Shown here: piece after piece, positions 1 through 14,300 of the stretch
How the letters are laid out: each line of letters begins with the position of its first letter
How positions within the stretch are numbered: position 1 is the first letter of the stretch
From: Cristatella mucedo
Taxonomy: Eukaryota; Bryozoa; Phylactolaemata; Cristatellidae
DNA: 64,000 nucleotides
NCBI GenBank assembly: GCA_009760855.2
Contig: WPIO01000322.1
Coordinates: 1 to 64,000, forward strand
Direction: 5' to 3'
Position numbers and translations under genes: made by a program
Notes under the pieces: generated by a model
What the model was told of the DNA's origin: nothing
The model's input: only the letters and a program-made list of their open reading frames with translations
The model's database searches: none

Positions 1-3000
1 CATCCATGAGTGCACACGTTCGATACTTTACCAACTGCTTAGGGCTATCCGGCTCGTCTTTGCTGCCAATGCTAAAAGATGTTATGTGGAGTTCAAGCAC
101 ACTGAGGTAAAGCACATAGTGTGATTGGACTCTGCAAGATCGTAAACAGTGAGTTCATAAGGATTTAACACAATGTTACTGCAGCTGCCAGCAGGCATAA
201 CACCTTGGAAAACTTGAATTCTTTAGTAGTCTTATCCAAGTAGCCGCTCGTCAAGACACCAGAAACATGTAGAATCCTCTGTCGAACTCAGTTCAGCTTC
301 TAAAACGATAGCGAGCCAAAAGTGGTTCAAACCCTATTAAAATCGTTTGACGACCGAACACAGCCAACGAATCCAGTGGCAGAAGTGATTACGGATCGAT
401 GTGCCCACGTACCTGAACGTTCACGAGTCCATCCATGAGTGCACACGTTCGATAATTTGCCGACCTTCATGTGCCATCTGGTTCCTCTCCGTTGAGTGAG
501 CTAGGTGAGGGGCTGTGAATTTCAAGCACACTGAGGTAAAAAACCTACAGTGTGATTTTGACTTCGCAAGATCTAACATAGTGAGTTCACAAGTATTTAA
601 CATAACGTCACTGCAGCTGCCAGCAGGCATAACTCTTTGCAAAACTCGACTTCTATAGTAGTTTTATCCATGTAGCCGTTTTTCAAGACACCAGACTCAC
701 ATTTAAAACACTGTTGAAAGATATTCTGCTTCCAGAACGATAGCGAGCTAAAGGTTGTTCGAACCCTATTGAAATCGCTTGACAAGCAAACATAGCCAAG
801 GAATATAGTGGCATAAGTGGTAACGGTAAGTTTTTTCCGCGTACCTGAACGATCACCAGTCCATCCATGAGTGCACACGTTCGATACTTTACCAACTGCT
901 TAGGGCTATCCGGCTCGTCTTTGCTGCCAATGCTAAAAGATGTTATGTGGAGTTCAAGCACACTGAGGTAAAGCACATAGTGTGATTGGACTCTGCAAGA
1001 TCGTAAAAACAGTGAGTTCATAAGGATTTAACACAATGTTACTGCAGCTGCCAGCAGGCATAACACCTTGGAAAACTTGAATTCTTTAGTAGTCTTATCC
1101 AAGTAGCCGCTCGTCAAGACACCAGAAACATGTAGAATCCTCTGTCGAACTCAGTTCAGCTTCTAAAACGATAGCGAGCCAAAAGTGGTTCAAACCCTAT
1201 TAAAATCGTTTGACGACCGAACACAGCCAACGAACCCAGTGGCAAAAGTGATTTCGGATCGATGTTTCCACGTACCTGAACGTTCACGAGTCCATCCATG
1301 AGTGCACACTTTCGATAATTTGCCGACCTTCATGTGCCATCTGGTTCCTCTCCGTTGAGTGAGCTAGGTGAGGGGCTGTGAATTTCAAGCACACTGAGGT
1401 AAAACCTACAGTGTGATTTGACTTCGCAAGATCTAACATAGTGAGTTCACAAGTATTTAACATAACGTCACTGCAGCTGCCAGCAGGCATAACTCTTTGC
1501 AAAACTCGACTTCTATAGTAGTTTTATCCATGTAGCCGTTTTTCAAGACACCAGACTCACATTTAAAACACTGTTGAAAGATATTCTGCTTCCAGAACGA
1601 TAGCGAGCTAAGGTTGTTCGAACCCTATTAAAATCGCTTGACAAGCAAACATAGCCAAGGAATATAGTGGCATAAGTGGTAACGGTAAGTTTTTTTTCCG
1701 CGTACCTGAACGATCACCAGTCCATCCATGAGTGCACACGTTCGATACTTTACCAACTGCTTAGGGCTATCCGGCTCGTCTTTGCTGCCAATGCTAAAAA
1801 AAAGATGTTATGTGGAGTTCAAGCACACTGAGGTAAAGCACATAGTGTGATTGGACTCTGCAAGATCGTAAACAGTGAGTTCATAAGGATTTAACACAAT
1901 GTTACTGCAGCTGCCAGCAGGCATAACACCCTTGGAAAACTTGAATTCTTTAGTAGTCTTATCCAAGTAGCCGCTCGTCAAGACACCAGAAACATGTAGA
2001 ATCCTCTGTCGAACTCAGTTCAGCTTCTAAAAACGATAGCGAGCCAAAAGTGGTTCAAACCCTATTAAAATCGTTTGACGACCGAACACAGCCAACGAAT
2101 CCAGTGGCAGAAGTGATTACGGATCGATGTGCCCACGTACCTGAACGTTCACGAGTCCATCCATGAGTGCACACGTTCGATAATTTGCCGACCTTCATGT
2201 GCCATCTGGTTCCTCTCCGTTGAGTGAGCTAGGTGAGGGGCTGTGAATTTCAAGCACACTGAGGTAAAACCTACAGTGTGATTTGACTTCGCAAGATCTA
2301 ACATAGTGAGTTCACAAGTATTTAACATAACGTCACTGCAGCTGCCAGCAGGCATAACTCTTTGCAAAACTCGACTTCTATAGTAGTTTTATCCATGTAG
2401 CCGTTTTTCAAGACACCAGACTCACATTTAAAACACTGTTGAAAGATATTCTGCTTCCAGAACGATAGCGAGCTAAAGGTTGTTCGAACCCTATTGAAAT
2501 CGCTTGACAAGCAAACATAGCCAAGGAATATAGTGGCATAAGTGGTAACGGTAAGTTTTTTTTCCGCGTACCTGAACGATCACCAGTCCATCCATGAGTG
2601 CACACGTTCGATACTTTACCAACTGCTTAGGGCTATCCGGCTCGTCTTTGCTGCCAATGCTAAAAGATGTTATGTGGAGTTCAAGCACACTGAGGTAAAG
2701 CACATAGTGTGATTGGACTCTGCAAGATCGTAAACAGTGAGTTCATAAGGATTTAACACAATGTTACTGCAGCTGCCAGCAGCATAACACCTTGGAAAAC
2801 TTGAATTCTTTAGTAGTCTTATCCAAGTAGCCGCTCGTCAAGACACCAGAAACATGTAGAATCCTCTGTCGAACTCAGTTCAGCTTCTAAAACGATAGCG
2901 AGCCAAAAGTGGTTCAAACCCTATTAAAATCGTTTGACGACCGAACACAGCCAACGAATCCAGTGGCAGAAGTGATTACGGATCGATGTGCCCACGTACC

Positions 3001-6000
3001 TGAACGTTCACGAGTCCATCCATGAGTGCACACGTTCGATAATTTGCCGACCTTCATGTGCCATCTGGTTCCTCTCCGTTGAGTGAGCTAGGTGAGGGGC
3101 TGTGAATTTCAAGCACACTGAGGTAAAACCTACAGTGTGATTTGACTTCGCAAGATCTAACATAGTGAGTTCACAAGTATTTAACATAACGTCACTGCAG
3201 CTGCCAGCAGGCATAACTCTTTGCAAAACTCGACTTCTATAGTAGTTTTTATCCATGTAGCCGTTTTTCAAGACACCAGACTCACATTTAAAACACTGTT
3301 GAAAGATATTCTGCTTCCAGAACGATAGCGAGCTAAAGGTTGTTCGAACCCTATTGAAATCGCTTGACAAGCAAACATAGCCAAGGAATATAGTGGCATA
3401 AGTGGTAACGGTTAGATTTTTTCCACGTACCTGAACGATCACCAGTCCATCCATGAGTGCACACGTTCGATACTTTACCAACTGCTTAGGGCTATCCGGC
3501 TCGTCTTTGCTGCCAATGCTAAAAGATGTTATGTGGAGTTCAAGCACACTGAGGTAAAGCACATAGTGTGATTGGACTCTGCAAGATCGTAAACAGTGAG
3601 TTCATAAGGATTTAACACAATGTTACTGCAGCTGCCAGCAGGCATAACACCTTGGAAAACTTGAATTCTTTAGTAGTCTTATCCAAGTAGCCGCTCGTCA
3701 AGACACCAGAAACATGTAGAATCCTCTGTCGAACTCAGTTCAGCTTCTAAAACGATAGCGAGCCAAAAGTGGTTCAAACCCTATTAAAATCGTTTGACGA
3801 CCGAACACAGCCAACGAATCCAGTGGCAGAAGTGATTACGGATCGATGTGCCCACGTACCTGAACGTTCACGAGTCCATCCATGAGTGCACACGTTCGAT
3901 AATTTGCCGACCTTCATGTGCCATCTGGTTCCTCTCCGTTGAGTGAGCTAGGTGAGGGGCTGTGAATTTCAAGCACACTGAGGTAAAAAACCTACAGTGT
4001 GATTTGACTTCGCAAGATCTAACTTAACATAGTGAGTTCACAAGTATTTAACATAACGTCACTGCAGCTGCCAGCAGGCATAACTCTTTGCAAAACTCGA
4101 CTTCTATAGTAGTTTTATCCATGTAGCCGTTTTTCAAGACACCAGACTCACATATAAAACACTGTTGAAAGATATTCTGCTTCTAAAACGATAGCGAGCT
4201 AAAGGTTGTTCGAACCCTATTGAAATCGCTTGACAAGCAAAAATAGCCAACAAATACAGTGGTATAAGTGATAACGGTTCCATTTTTTCCGCGTACCTGA
4301 ACGATCACCAGTCCATCCATGAGTGCACACGTTCGATACTTTACCAACTGCTTAGGGCTATCCGGCTCGTCTTTGCTGCCAATGCTAAAAGATGTTATGT
4401 GAGAGTTCAAGCACACTGAGGTAAAGCACATAGTGTGATTGGACTCTGCAAGATCGTAAACAGTGAGTTCATAAGGATTTAACACAATGTTACTGCAGCT
4501 AGCAGCAGCAACTAGCAGGTACGACCTGGAAAACTTGAATTCTTTAGTAGTCTTATCCAAGTAGCCGCTCGTCAAGACACCAGAAACATGTACCATCCCT
4601 CTGTCAAAACTCAGTTCAGCTTCTAAAACGATTGCGAGCCAAAAGTGGTTTCAAACCCTATTAAAATCGTTTGACGACCAAAACACAGCCAACGAATCCA
4701 GAGGCAAAAGTGATTACGGTTCGATTTTGCCCACGTACCTGAACGTTCACAAGTCCTTCATGAGTGCACACGTTCGATATTTTTTACCGACTCATGTGCC
4801 ATCTGGCTCCTTTCCGTTGAGTGAGCTAGGTGAGGGGCTGTGAATTTCAAGCACACTGAGGTAAAACACACAGTGTGATTTGACTTCGCAAGATCTAACA
4901 TAGTGAGTTCACAACGATTAAAAATAACGTCACTGCAGCAGCTCAGCAGGCAGACTCTTTGCAAAACTCGACTTACGTAGTAGTTTTATCCATGTAGCCG
5001 TTTTCGGGACCCATCTGACACATTTTAAAACACTGTTGAAAGATATTCTGCTTCCAGAACGATAGCGAGCTAAAGGTTGTTCGAACCCTATTGAAATCGC
5101 TTGACAAGCAAACATAGCCAAGGAATATAGTGGCATAAGTGGTAACGGTAAGTTTTTTCCGCGTACCTGAACGATCACCAGTCCATCCATGAGTGCACAC
5201 GTTCGATACTTTACCAACTGCTTAGGGCTATCCGGCTCGTCTTTGCTGCCAATGCTAAAAGATGTTATGTGGAGTTCAAGCACACTGAGGTAAAGCACAT
5301 AGTGTGATTGGACTCTGCAAGATCGTAAACAGTGAGTTCATAAGGATTTAACACAATGTTACTGCAGCTGCCAGCAGGCATAACACCTTGGCAAACTCGA
5401 ATTCTTTAGTAGTCTTATCCAAGTAGCCGCTCGTCAAGACACCAGAAACATGTAGAATCCTCTGTCGAACTCAGTTCAGCTTCTAAAACGATAGCGTGGG
5501 GCTGTGAATTTCAAGCACACTGAGGTAAAACCTACAGTGTGATTTGACTCCGCAAGATCTTACATAGTGAGTTCACAAGTATTTAACATAACGTCACTGC
5601 AGCTGCCAGCAGGCATAACTCTTTGCAAAACTCGACTTCTATAGTAGTTTTATCCATGTAGCCGTTTTTCAAGACACCAGACTCACATTTAAAACACTGT
5701 TGAAAGATATTCTGCTTCCAGAACGATAGCGAGCTAAAGGTTGTTCGAACCCTATTGAAATCGCTTGACAAGCAAACATAGCCAAGGAATATAGTGGCAT
5801 AAGTGGTAACGGTAAGTTTTTTCCGCGTACCTGAACGATCACCAGTCCATCCATGAGTGCACACGTTCGATACTTTACCGACTGCTTAGGGCTATCCGGC
5901 TCGTCTTTGCTGCCAATGCTAAAAGATGTTATGTGGAGTTCAAGCACACTGAGGTAAAGCACATAGTGTGATTGGACTCTGCAAGATCGTAAACAGTGAG

Positions 6001-6276
6001 TTCATAAGGATTTAACAAAATGTTACTGCAGCTGCCAGCAGGCATAACACCTTGGAAAACTTGAATTCTTTAGTAGTCTTATCCAAGTAGCCACTCGTCA
6101 AGACACCAAAAACATATAGAATCCACTGTCGAACTCAGTTCAGCTTCTAAACCGATAGCGAGCCAAAAGTGGTTCAAACCCTATTAAAATCGTTTGACGA
6201 CCGAACACAGCCAACGAACCCAGTGGCAAAAGTGATTTCGGATCGATGTTTCCACGTACCTGAACGATCACAAGTC
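1..6276. repeat. satellite array, alternating A/B monomers (dimer about 860 bp)
   Basis: Monomers of about 430 bp follow head to tail, starting near 1, 430, 862, 1293, 1723, 2158, 2589, 3017, 3448, 3877, 4314, 4756, 5184 and 5848. Two types alternate. Type A carries GATACTTTACCAACTGCTTA near its start and type B carries GATAATTTGCCGACCTTC. The higher-order unit is therefore a dimer of about 860 bp. Copies of one type are nearly identical and differ mainly in A or T run length and single bases. Monomers at 4314 and 4756 are more diverged. Minus-strand frames of 60-184 codons recur because the repeat recurs; single-base run changes shift them freely, so I do not call them genes. Confidence 0.97.
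5440..5560. repeat. hybrid monomer with internal deletion
   Basis: A type A monomer stops after the CGATAGCG word near 5496 and continues directly in the second half of a type B monomer at GGGGCTGTGAATTTC. About 345 bp is missing relative to a normal A-B pair. This is the expected product of unequal exchange or deletion inside a tandem array, or of an assembly collapse. Confidence 0.85.
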
Positions 6277-9200
6277 CGTCCATGAGTGCATATGTTCGAT
6301 AATTTGCCGACCTTCTTGTGCCATCTGGCTCCTCTCCTTGATTGAGCTAGGCGAGGGGCTGTGGAGTTTAAGCACACTGAGGTAAAGCAGACAGTGTGAT
6401 TGGACTCCGCAAGACCTTGCAGAGCAATGTCATAACGTCTTAACCTAACGTAAATGCAACACTCAGAATGCGAGAATGCTTAGAAAACTAGACTTACATA
6501 TTACTGTTAACTACGGAGCCTTTTGTCAAGGGGCCTGACTCATATACAAGCAACTGTTCAAATTAATTTAGCTGCCAAAACGATAGTGAGCTATTAGTTA
6601 ATTAAACCCTATCAAAATCGCTTGACAAGCAATCATAGCCAACGAATAAAATGGCATAAGTGATAAAGGTTCCATTTTTTACACATACCTGAACGATCAC
6701 AAGTCAATCCATGAGTGTATGCGTTCAATACTTTACCGACTGCATCTGGCACCCTTCTGTAGCCTGAGCAAGGCGAGGGGTTGCTTAGGTCAAGCACACT
6801 GAGGTAAAGCACACGGTGTGATTGGCGTTCGCATGACCTTGCATTGCAAGTTCAGAACGATCTAACATGTCGTCATAGCAGCAACTAGCAGGTACGACTG
6901 TATAAAAAACGCGACTTACATAGTAGTGTTAACCAAGTAGCAGTTCGTCAAAATGCCTGACTTTTATACCAGCCATGGTCAAACCCAGTTCAGCATCTAA
7001 AACGATAGCTTGCTAAAGACGGTTTGAACGTTACTTAAATCGGTTTACAAGCAAACCCGGCCAACGAATGCAGAGGCAAAACAGATTACGGTTCATTTTT
7101 TGTACGTACCTACCCGATCACAAGTTCTTTCTTGAGTGTACACGTTCGATACTTTACCGACTACCTTACGCCATCTGGCTCCTTTCTGTAGCCAGAGCTA
7201 GGCAAGGTGTTGCAGAGGTCAAGCACACTGAGGTAAAGCACACAGTGTGATTGGCTACCGCAAGACCTTGCATAGCGAGTTCACAACGATCTAAAATGAC
7301 GTCACTGCAGCACTCAGCAGGCGAGACTGTTTGGAAAACTCCACTTACGTAGTAATCTTAACTAAGCAGCGGTTCGTCGGGACATCTGACTCATACACAA
7401 GCAACGGTCGAAATCAATTCACCTTCCAGAACAATAGTGAGCTAAAGGCTGTTCGAACCCTATTTAAATCGCTTGACAAGCAAAGATAGCCAACAAATAC
7501 AGTGGTATAAGTGATAACGGTTCCATTTATTCCACGAACCTGAACAATCGTAAGTCCATCTAAGACTGTACACGTTCAACGCTTTACCGACTGCCTTGCC
7601 CTATCCGGCTTGTCTTTGCTGACAAAGCTAGAAGATGTTATGTGGAGTTCAAGCACACTGAGGTCCAGCACATAGTGTGATTGGACTCTGCAAGATCGTA
7701 CACAGTGAGTTCATAAGAATTTAACACAATGTTACTGCAGCTGCCAGCAGGCATAACACCTTGGCAAACTCGAATTCTTTAGTAGTCTTATCCAAGTAGC
7801 CGTTCGTCAAGACACCAGAAACATGTAGAATCCACTGTCGAACTCAGTTCAGCTTCTAAAACGATAGCGAGCCAAAAGTGGTTCAAACCCTATTAAAATC
7901 GTTTGACGACCGAACACAGCCAACGAATCCAGTGGCAGAAGTGATTACGGATCGATGTGTCCACGTACCTGAACGTTCACGAGTCCATCCATGAGTGCAC
8001 ACGTTCGATAATTTGCCGACCTTCATGTGCCATCTGGTTCCTCTCCGTTGAGTGAGCTAGGCGAGGGGCTGTGGATTTCAAGCACACTGAGGTAAAACCT
8101 ACAGTGTGATTTGACTCCGCAAGATCTTACATATTGAGTTCACAAGTATTTAACATAACGTCACTGCAGCTGCCAGCAGGCATAACTCTTTGCAAAACTC
8201 GACTTCTATAGTAGTTTTATCCATGCAGCCGTTTTTCAAGACACCAGACTCATATCCAAAACACTGTCGAAAGCAATTCAGCTTCCAGAACGATAGCGAG
8301 CTAAAGGTTGTTCGAACCCTATTGAAATCGCTTGAAGAGCAAACATAGCCAAGGAATATAGTGGCATAAGTGGTAACGGTAAGTTTTTTCCGCGTGCCTG
8401 AACGATCACCAGTCCATCCATGAGTGCACACGTTCGATACTTTACCGACTGCTTAGGGCTATCCGGCTCGTCTTTGCTGCCAATGCTAAAAGATGTTATG
8501 TGGAGTTCAAGCACACTGAGGTAAAGCACATAGTGTGATTGGACTCTGCAAGATCGTAAACAGTGAGTTCATAAGGATTTAACACAATGTTACTGCAGCT
8601 GCCAGCAGGCATAACACCTTGGAAAACTTGAATTCTTCAGTAGTCTTATCCAAGTAGCCACTCGTCAAGACACCAGAAACATATAGAATCCACTGTCGAA
8701 CTCAGTTCAGCTTCTAAACCGATAGCGAGCCTAAAGTGGTTTTAACAATATTGAAATCGTTTGACGACCGAACACAGCCAACGAATCCAGTGGCAGAAGT
8801 GATTACGGATCGATGTTTCCACGTACCTGAACGATCACAAGTCCGTCCATGAGTGCATATGTTCGATAATTTGCCGACCTTCTTGTGCCATCTGGCTCCT
8901 CTCCGTTGATTGAGCTAGGCGAGGGACTGTGGAGTTTAAGCACACTGAGGTAAAGCAGACAGTGTGATTGGACTTCGCAAGACCTTGCAGAGCAATGTCA
9001 TAACGACTTAACCTAACGTAAATGCAACACTCAGAATGCGAGAATGCTTAGAAAACTAGACTTACATATTACTGTTAACTACGGAGCCATTTGTCAAGGG
9101 GCCTGACTCATATACAAGCAACCGTTCAAATTAATTTAGCTGCCAAAACGATAGCGAGCTATTAGTTAATTAAACCCTATCAAAATCGCTTGACAAGCAA

Positions 9201-11399
9201 TCATAGCCAACGAATAAAATGGCATAAGTGATAAAGGTTCCATTTTTTACACGTACCTGAACGATCACAAGTCAATCCATGAGTGTACACGTTCAATACT
9301 TTACCGACTGCATCTGGCAACCTTCTGTAGCCTGAGCAAGGCGAGGGGTTGCTGAGGTCAAGCACACTGAGGTAAAGCACACGGTGTGATTGGCGTTCGC
9401 ATGACCTTGCATTGCAAGTTCAGAACGATCTAACATGTCGTCATAGCAGCAACTAGCAGGTACGACTGTATAAAAAACGCGACTTACATAGTAGTGTTGA
9501 CCAAGTAGCAGTTCGTCAAAATGCCTGACTTTTATACCAGCCATGGTCAAACCCAGTTCAGCATCTAAAACGATAGCTTGCTAAAGACGGTTTGAACGTT
9601 ACTTAAATCGGTTTACAAGCAAACCCGGCCAACGAATGCAGAGGCAAAACAGATTACGGTTCATTTTTTGTACGTACCTACCCGATCACAAGTTCTTTCT
9701 TGAGTGTACACGTTCGATACTTTACCGACTACCTTACGCCATCTGGCTCCTTTCTGTAGCCAGAGCGAGGCAAGGTGTTGCGGAGGTCAAGCACACTGAG
9801 GTAAAGCACACAGTGTGATTGGCTACCGCAAGACCTTGCATAGCGAGTTCACAACGATCTAAAATGACGTCACTGCAGCACTCAGCAGGCGAGACTGTTT
9901 GGAAAACTCCACTTACGTAGTAATCTTAACTAAGCAGCGGTTCGTCGGGACATCTGACTCATACACAAGCAACGGTCGAAATCAATTCACCTTCCAGAAC
10001 AATAGTGAGCTAAAGGCTGTTCGAACCCTATTGAAATCGCTTGACAAGCAAAGATAGCCAACAAATACAGTGGTATAAGTGATAACGGTTCCATTTATTC
10101 CACGAACCTGAACAATCGTAAGTCCATCTAAGACTGTACACGTTCAACGCTTTACCGACTGCCTTGCCCTATCCGGCTTATCTTTGCTGACAAAGCTAGA
10201 AGATGTTATGTGGAGTTCAAGCACACTGAGGTAAAGCACATAGTGTGATTGGACTCTGCAAGATCGTAAACAGTGAGTTCATAAGGATTCAACACAAGGT
10301 TACTGCAGCTGCCAGCAGGCATAACACCTTGGAAAACTTGAATTCTTCAGTAGTCTTATCCAAGTAGCCACTCGTCAAGACACCAGAAACATATAGAATC
10401 CACTGTCGAACTCAGTTCAGCTTCTAAACCGATAGCGAGCCTAAAGTGGTTTTAACAATATTGAAATCGTTTGACGACCGAACACAGCCAACGAATCCAG
10501 TGGCAGAAGTGATTACGGATCGATGTGCCCACGTACCTGAACGTTCACGAGTCCATCCATGAGTGCACACGTTCGATAATTTGCCGACCTTCATGTGCCA
10601 TCTGGTTCCTCTCCGTTGAGTGAGCTAGGTGAGGGGCTGTGAATTTCAAGCACACTGAGGTAAAACCTACAGTGTGATTTGACTTCGCAAGATCTAACAT
10701 AGTGAGTTCACAAGTATTTAACATAACGTCACTGCAGCTGCCAGCAGGCATAACTCTTTGCAAAACTCGACTTCTATAGTAGTTTTATCCATGTAGCCGT
10801 TTTTTTTTCAAGACACCAGACTCACATTTAAAACACTGTTGAAAGATATTCTGCTTCCAGAACGATAGCGAGCTAAAGGTTGTTCGAACCCTATTGAAAT
10901 CGCTTGACAAGCAAACATAGCCAAGGAATATAGTGGCATAAGTGGTAACGGTATGTTTTTTTTTCCGCGTACCTGAACGATCACCAGTCCATCCATGAGT
11001 GCACACGTTCGATACTTTACCAACTGCTTAGGGCTATCCGGCTCGTCTTTGCTGCCAATGCTAAAAGATGTTATGTGGAGTTCAAGCACACTGAGGTAAA
11101 GCACATAGTGTGATTGGACTCTGCAAGATCGTAAACAGTGAGTTCATAAGGATTTAACACAATGTTACTGCAGCTGCCAGCAGGCATAACACCTTGGAAA
11201 ACTTGAATTCTTTAGTAGTCTTATCCAAGTAGCCGCTCGTCAAGACACCAGAAACATGTAGAATCCTCTGTCGAACTCAGTTCAGCTTCTAAAACGATAG
11301 CGAGCCAAAAGTGGTTCAAACCCTATTAAAATCGTTTGACGACCGAACACAGCCAACGAATCCAGTGGCAGAAGTGATTACGGATCGATGTGCCCACGG
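6277..11399. repeat. six-monomer higher-order repeat, two copies of about 2.56 kb
   Basis: Four diverged monomers plus one B and one A form a unit that occurs twice. Copy 1 monomers start near 6277, 6705, 7127, 7557, 7986 and 8415. Copy 2 monomers start near 8844, 9273, 9695, 10125, 10554 and 10990. Corresponding monomers are nearly identical across copies, for example 7068-7250 against 9636-9818, while the four diverged monomers within a unit differ clearly from each other. This shows the hexamer was duplicated as a block. Confidence 0.9.
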
Positions 11400-14300
11400 G
11401 GCTGTGAATTTCAAGCACACTGAGGTAAAACCTACAGTGTGATTTGACTTCGCAAGATCTAACATAGTGAGTTCACAAGTATTTAACATAACGTCACTGC
11501 AGCTGCCAGCAGGCATAACTCTTTGCAAAACTCGACTTCTATAGTAGTTTTATCCATGTAGCCGTTTTTCAAGACACCAGACTCACATTTAAAACACTGT
11601 TGAAAGATATTCTGCTTCCAGAACGATAGCGAGCTAAAGGTTGTTCGAACCCTATTGAAATCGCTTGACAAGCAAACATAGCCAAGGAATATAGTGGCAT
11701 AAGTGGTAACGGTAAGTTTTTTCCGCGTACCTGAACGATCACCAGTCCATCCATGAGTGCACACGTTCGATACTTTACCAACTGCTTAGGGCTATCCGGC
11801 TCGTCTTTGCTGAAAAAAAAAAAAGATGTTATGTGGAGTTCAAGCACACTGAGGTAAAGCACATAGTGTGATTGGACTCTGCAAGATCGTAAACAGTGAG
11901 TTCATAAGGATTTAACACAATGTTACTGCAGCTGCCAGCAGGCATAACACCTTGGAAAACTTGAATTCTTTAGTAGTCTTATCCAAGTAGCCGCTCGTCA
12001 AGACACCAGAAACATGTAGAATCCTCTGTCGAACTCAGTTCAGCTTCTAAAACGATAGCGAGCCAAAAGTGGTTCAAACCCTATTAAAATCGTTTGACGA
12101 CCGAACACAGCCAACGAATCCAGTGGCAGAAGTGATTACGGATCGATGTGCCCACGTACCTGAACGTTCACGAGTCCATCCATGAGTGCACACGTTCGAT
12201 AATTTGCCGACCTTCATGTGCCATCTGGTTCCTCTCCGTTGAGTGAGCTAGGTGAGGGGCTGTGAATTTCAAGCACACTGAGGTAAAACCTACAGTGTGA
12301 TTTGACTTCGCAAGATCTAACATAGTGAGTTCACAAGTATTTAACATAACGTCACTGCAGCTGCCAGCAGGCATAACTCTTTGCAAAACGCGATTTCTAT
12401 AGTAGTTTTATCCATGTAGCCGTTTTTCAAGACACCAGACTCACATTTAAAACACTGTTGAAAGATATTCTGCTTCCAGAACGATAGCGAGCTAAAGGTT
12501 GTTCGAACCCTATTGAAATCGCTTGACAAGCAAACATAGCCAAGGAATATAGTGGCATAAGTGGTAACGGTTTTTTTTTTTCCGCGTACCTGAACGATCA
12601 CCAGTCCATCCATGAGTGCACACGTTCGATACTTTACCAACTGCTTAGGGCTATCCGGCTCGTCTTTGCTGCCAATGCTAAAAGATGTTATGTGGAGTTC
12701 AAGCACACTGAGGTAAAGCACATAGTGTGATTGGACTCTGCAAGATCGTAAACAGTGAGTTCATAAGGATTTAACACAATGTTACTGCAGCTGCCAGCAG
12801 GCATAACACCTTGGAAAACTTGAATTCTTTAGTAGTCTTATCCAAGTAGCCGCTCGTCAAGACACCAGAAACATGTAGAATCCTCTGTCGAACTCAGTTC
12901 AGCTTCTAAAACGATAGCGAGCCAAAAGTGGTTCAAAACCCTATTAAAATCGTTTGACGACCGAACACAGCCAACGAATCCAGTGGCAGAAGTGATTACG
13001 GATCGATGTGCCCACGTACCTGAACGTTCACGAGTCCATCCATGAGTGCACACGTTCGATAATTTGCCGACCTTCATGTGCCATCTGGTTCCTCTCCGTT
13101 GAGTGAGCTAGGTGAGGGGCTGTGAATTTCAAGCACACTGAGGTAAAACCTACAGTGTGATTTGACTTCGCAAGATCTAACATAGTGAGTTCACAAGTAT
13201 TTAACATAACGTCACTGCAGCTGCCAGCAGGCATAACTCTTGCAAAACTCGACTTCTATAGTAGTTTTATCCATGTAGCCGTTTTTCAAGACACCAGACT
13301 CACATTTAAAACACTGTTGAAAGATATTCTGCTTCCAGAACGATAGCGAGCTAAAGGTTGTTCGAACCCTATTGAAATCGCTTGACAAGCAAACATAGCC
13401 AAGGAATATAGTGGCATAAGTGGTAACGGTAAGTTTTTTCCGCGTACCTGAACGATCACCAGTCCATCCATGAGTGCACACGTTCGATACTTTACCAACT
13501 GCTTAGGGCTATCCGGCTCGTCTTTGCTGCCAATGCTAAAAGATGTTATGTGGAGTTCAAGCACACTGAGGTAAAAAGCACATAGTGTGATTGGACTCTG
13601 CAAGATCGTAAACAGTGAGTTCATAAGGATTTAACACAATGTTACTGCAGCTGCCAGCAGGCATAACACCTTGGAAAACTTGAATTCTTTAGTAGTCTTA
13701 TCCAAGTAGCCGCTCGTCAAGACACCAGAAACATGTAGAATCCTCTGTCGAACTCAGTTCAGCTTCTAAAACGATAGCGAGCCAAAAGTGGTTCAAACCC
13801 TATTAAAATCGTTTGACGACCGAACACAGCCAACGAATCCAGTGGCAGAAGTGATTACGGATCGATGTGCCCACGTACCTGAACGTTCACGAGTCCATCC
13901 ATGAGTGCACACGTTCGATAATTTGCCGACCTTCATGTGCCATCTGGTTCCTCTCCGTTGAGTGAGCTAGGTGAGGGGCTGTGAATTTCAAGCACACTGA
14001 GGTAAAACCTACAGTGTGATTTGACTTCGCAAGATCTAACATAGTGAGTTCACAAGTATTTAACATAACGTCACTGCAGCAGCCAGCAGGCATAACTCTT
14101 TGCAAAACTCGACTTCTATAGTAGTTTTATCCATGTAGCCGTTTTTCAAGACACCAGACTCACATTTAAAACACTGTTGAAAGATATTCTGCTTCCAGAA
14201 CGATAGCGAGCTAAAGGTTGTTCGAACCCTATTGAAATCGCTTGACAAGCAAACATAGCCAAGGAATATAGTGGCATAAGTGGTAACGGTAAGTTTTTTT

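Noticed and set aside
7068-9818. Two identical plus-strand 60-codon frames (7068-7250 and 9636-9818) as a conserved small protein
   Set aside because: They are the same monomer in the two copies of the duplicated hexamer; identity comes from the duplication.
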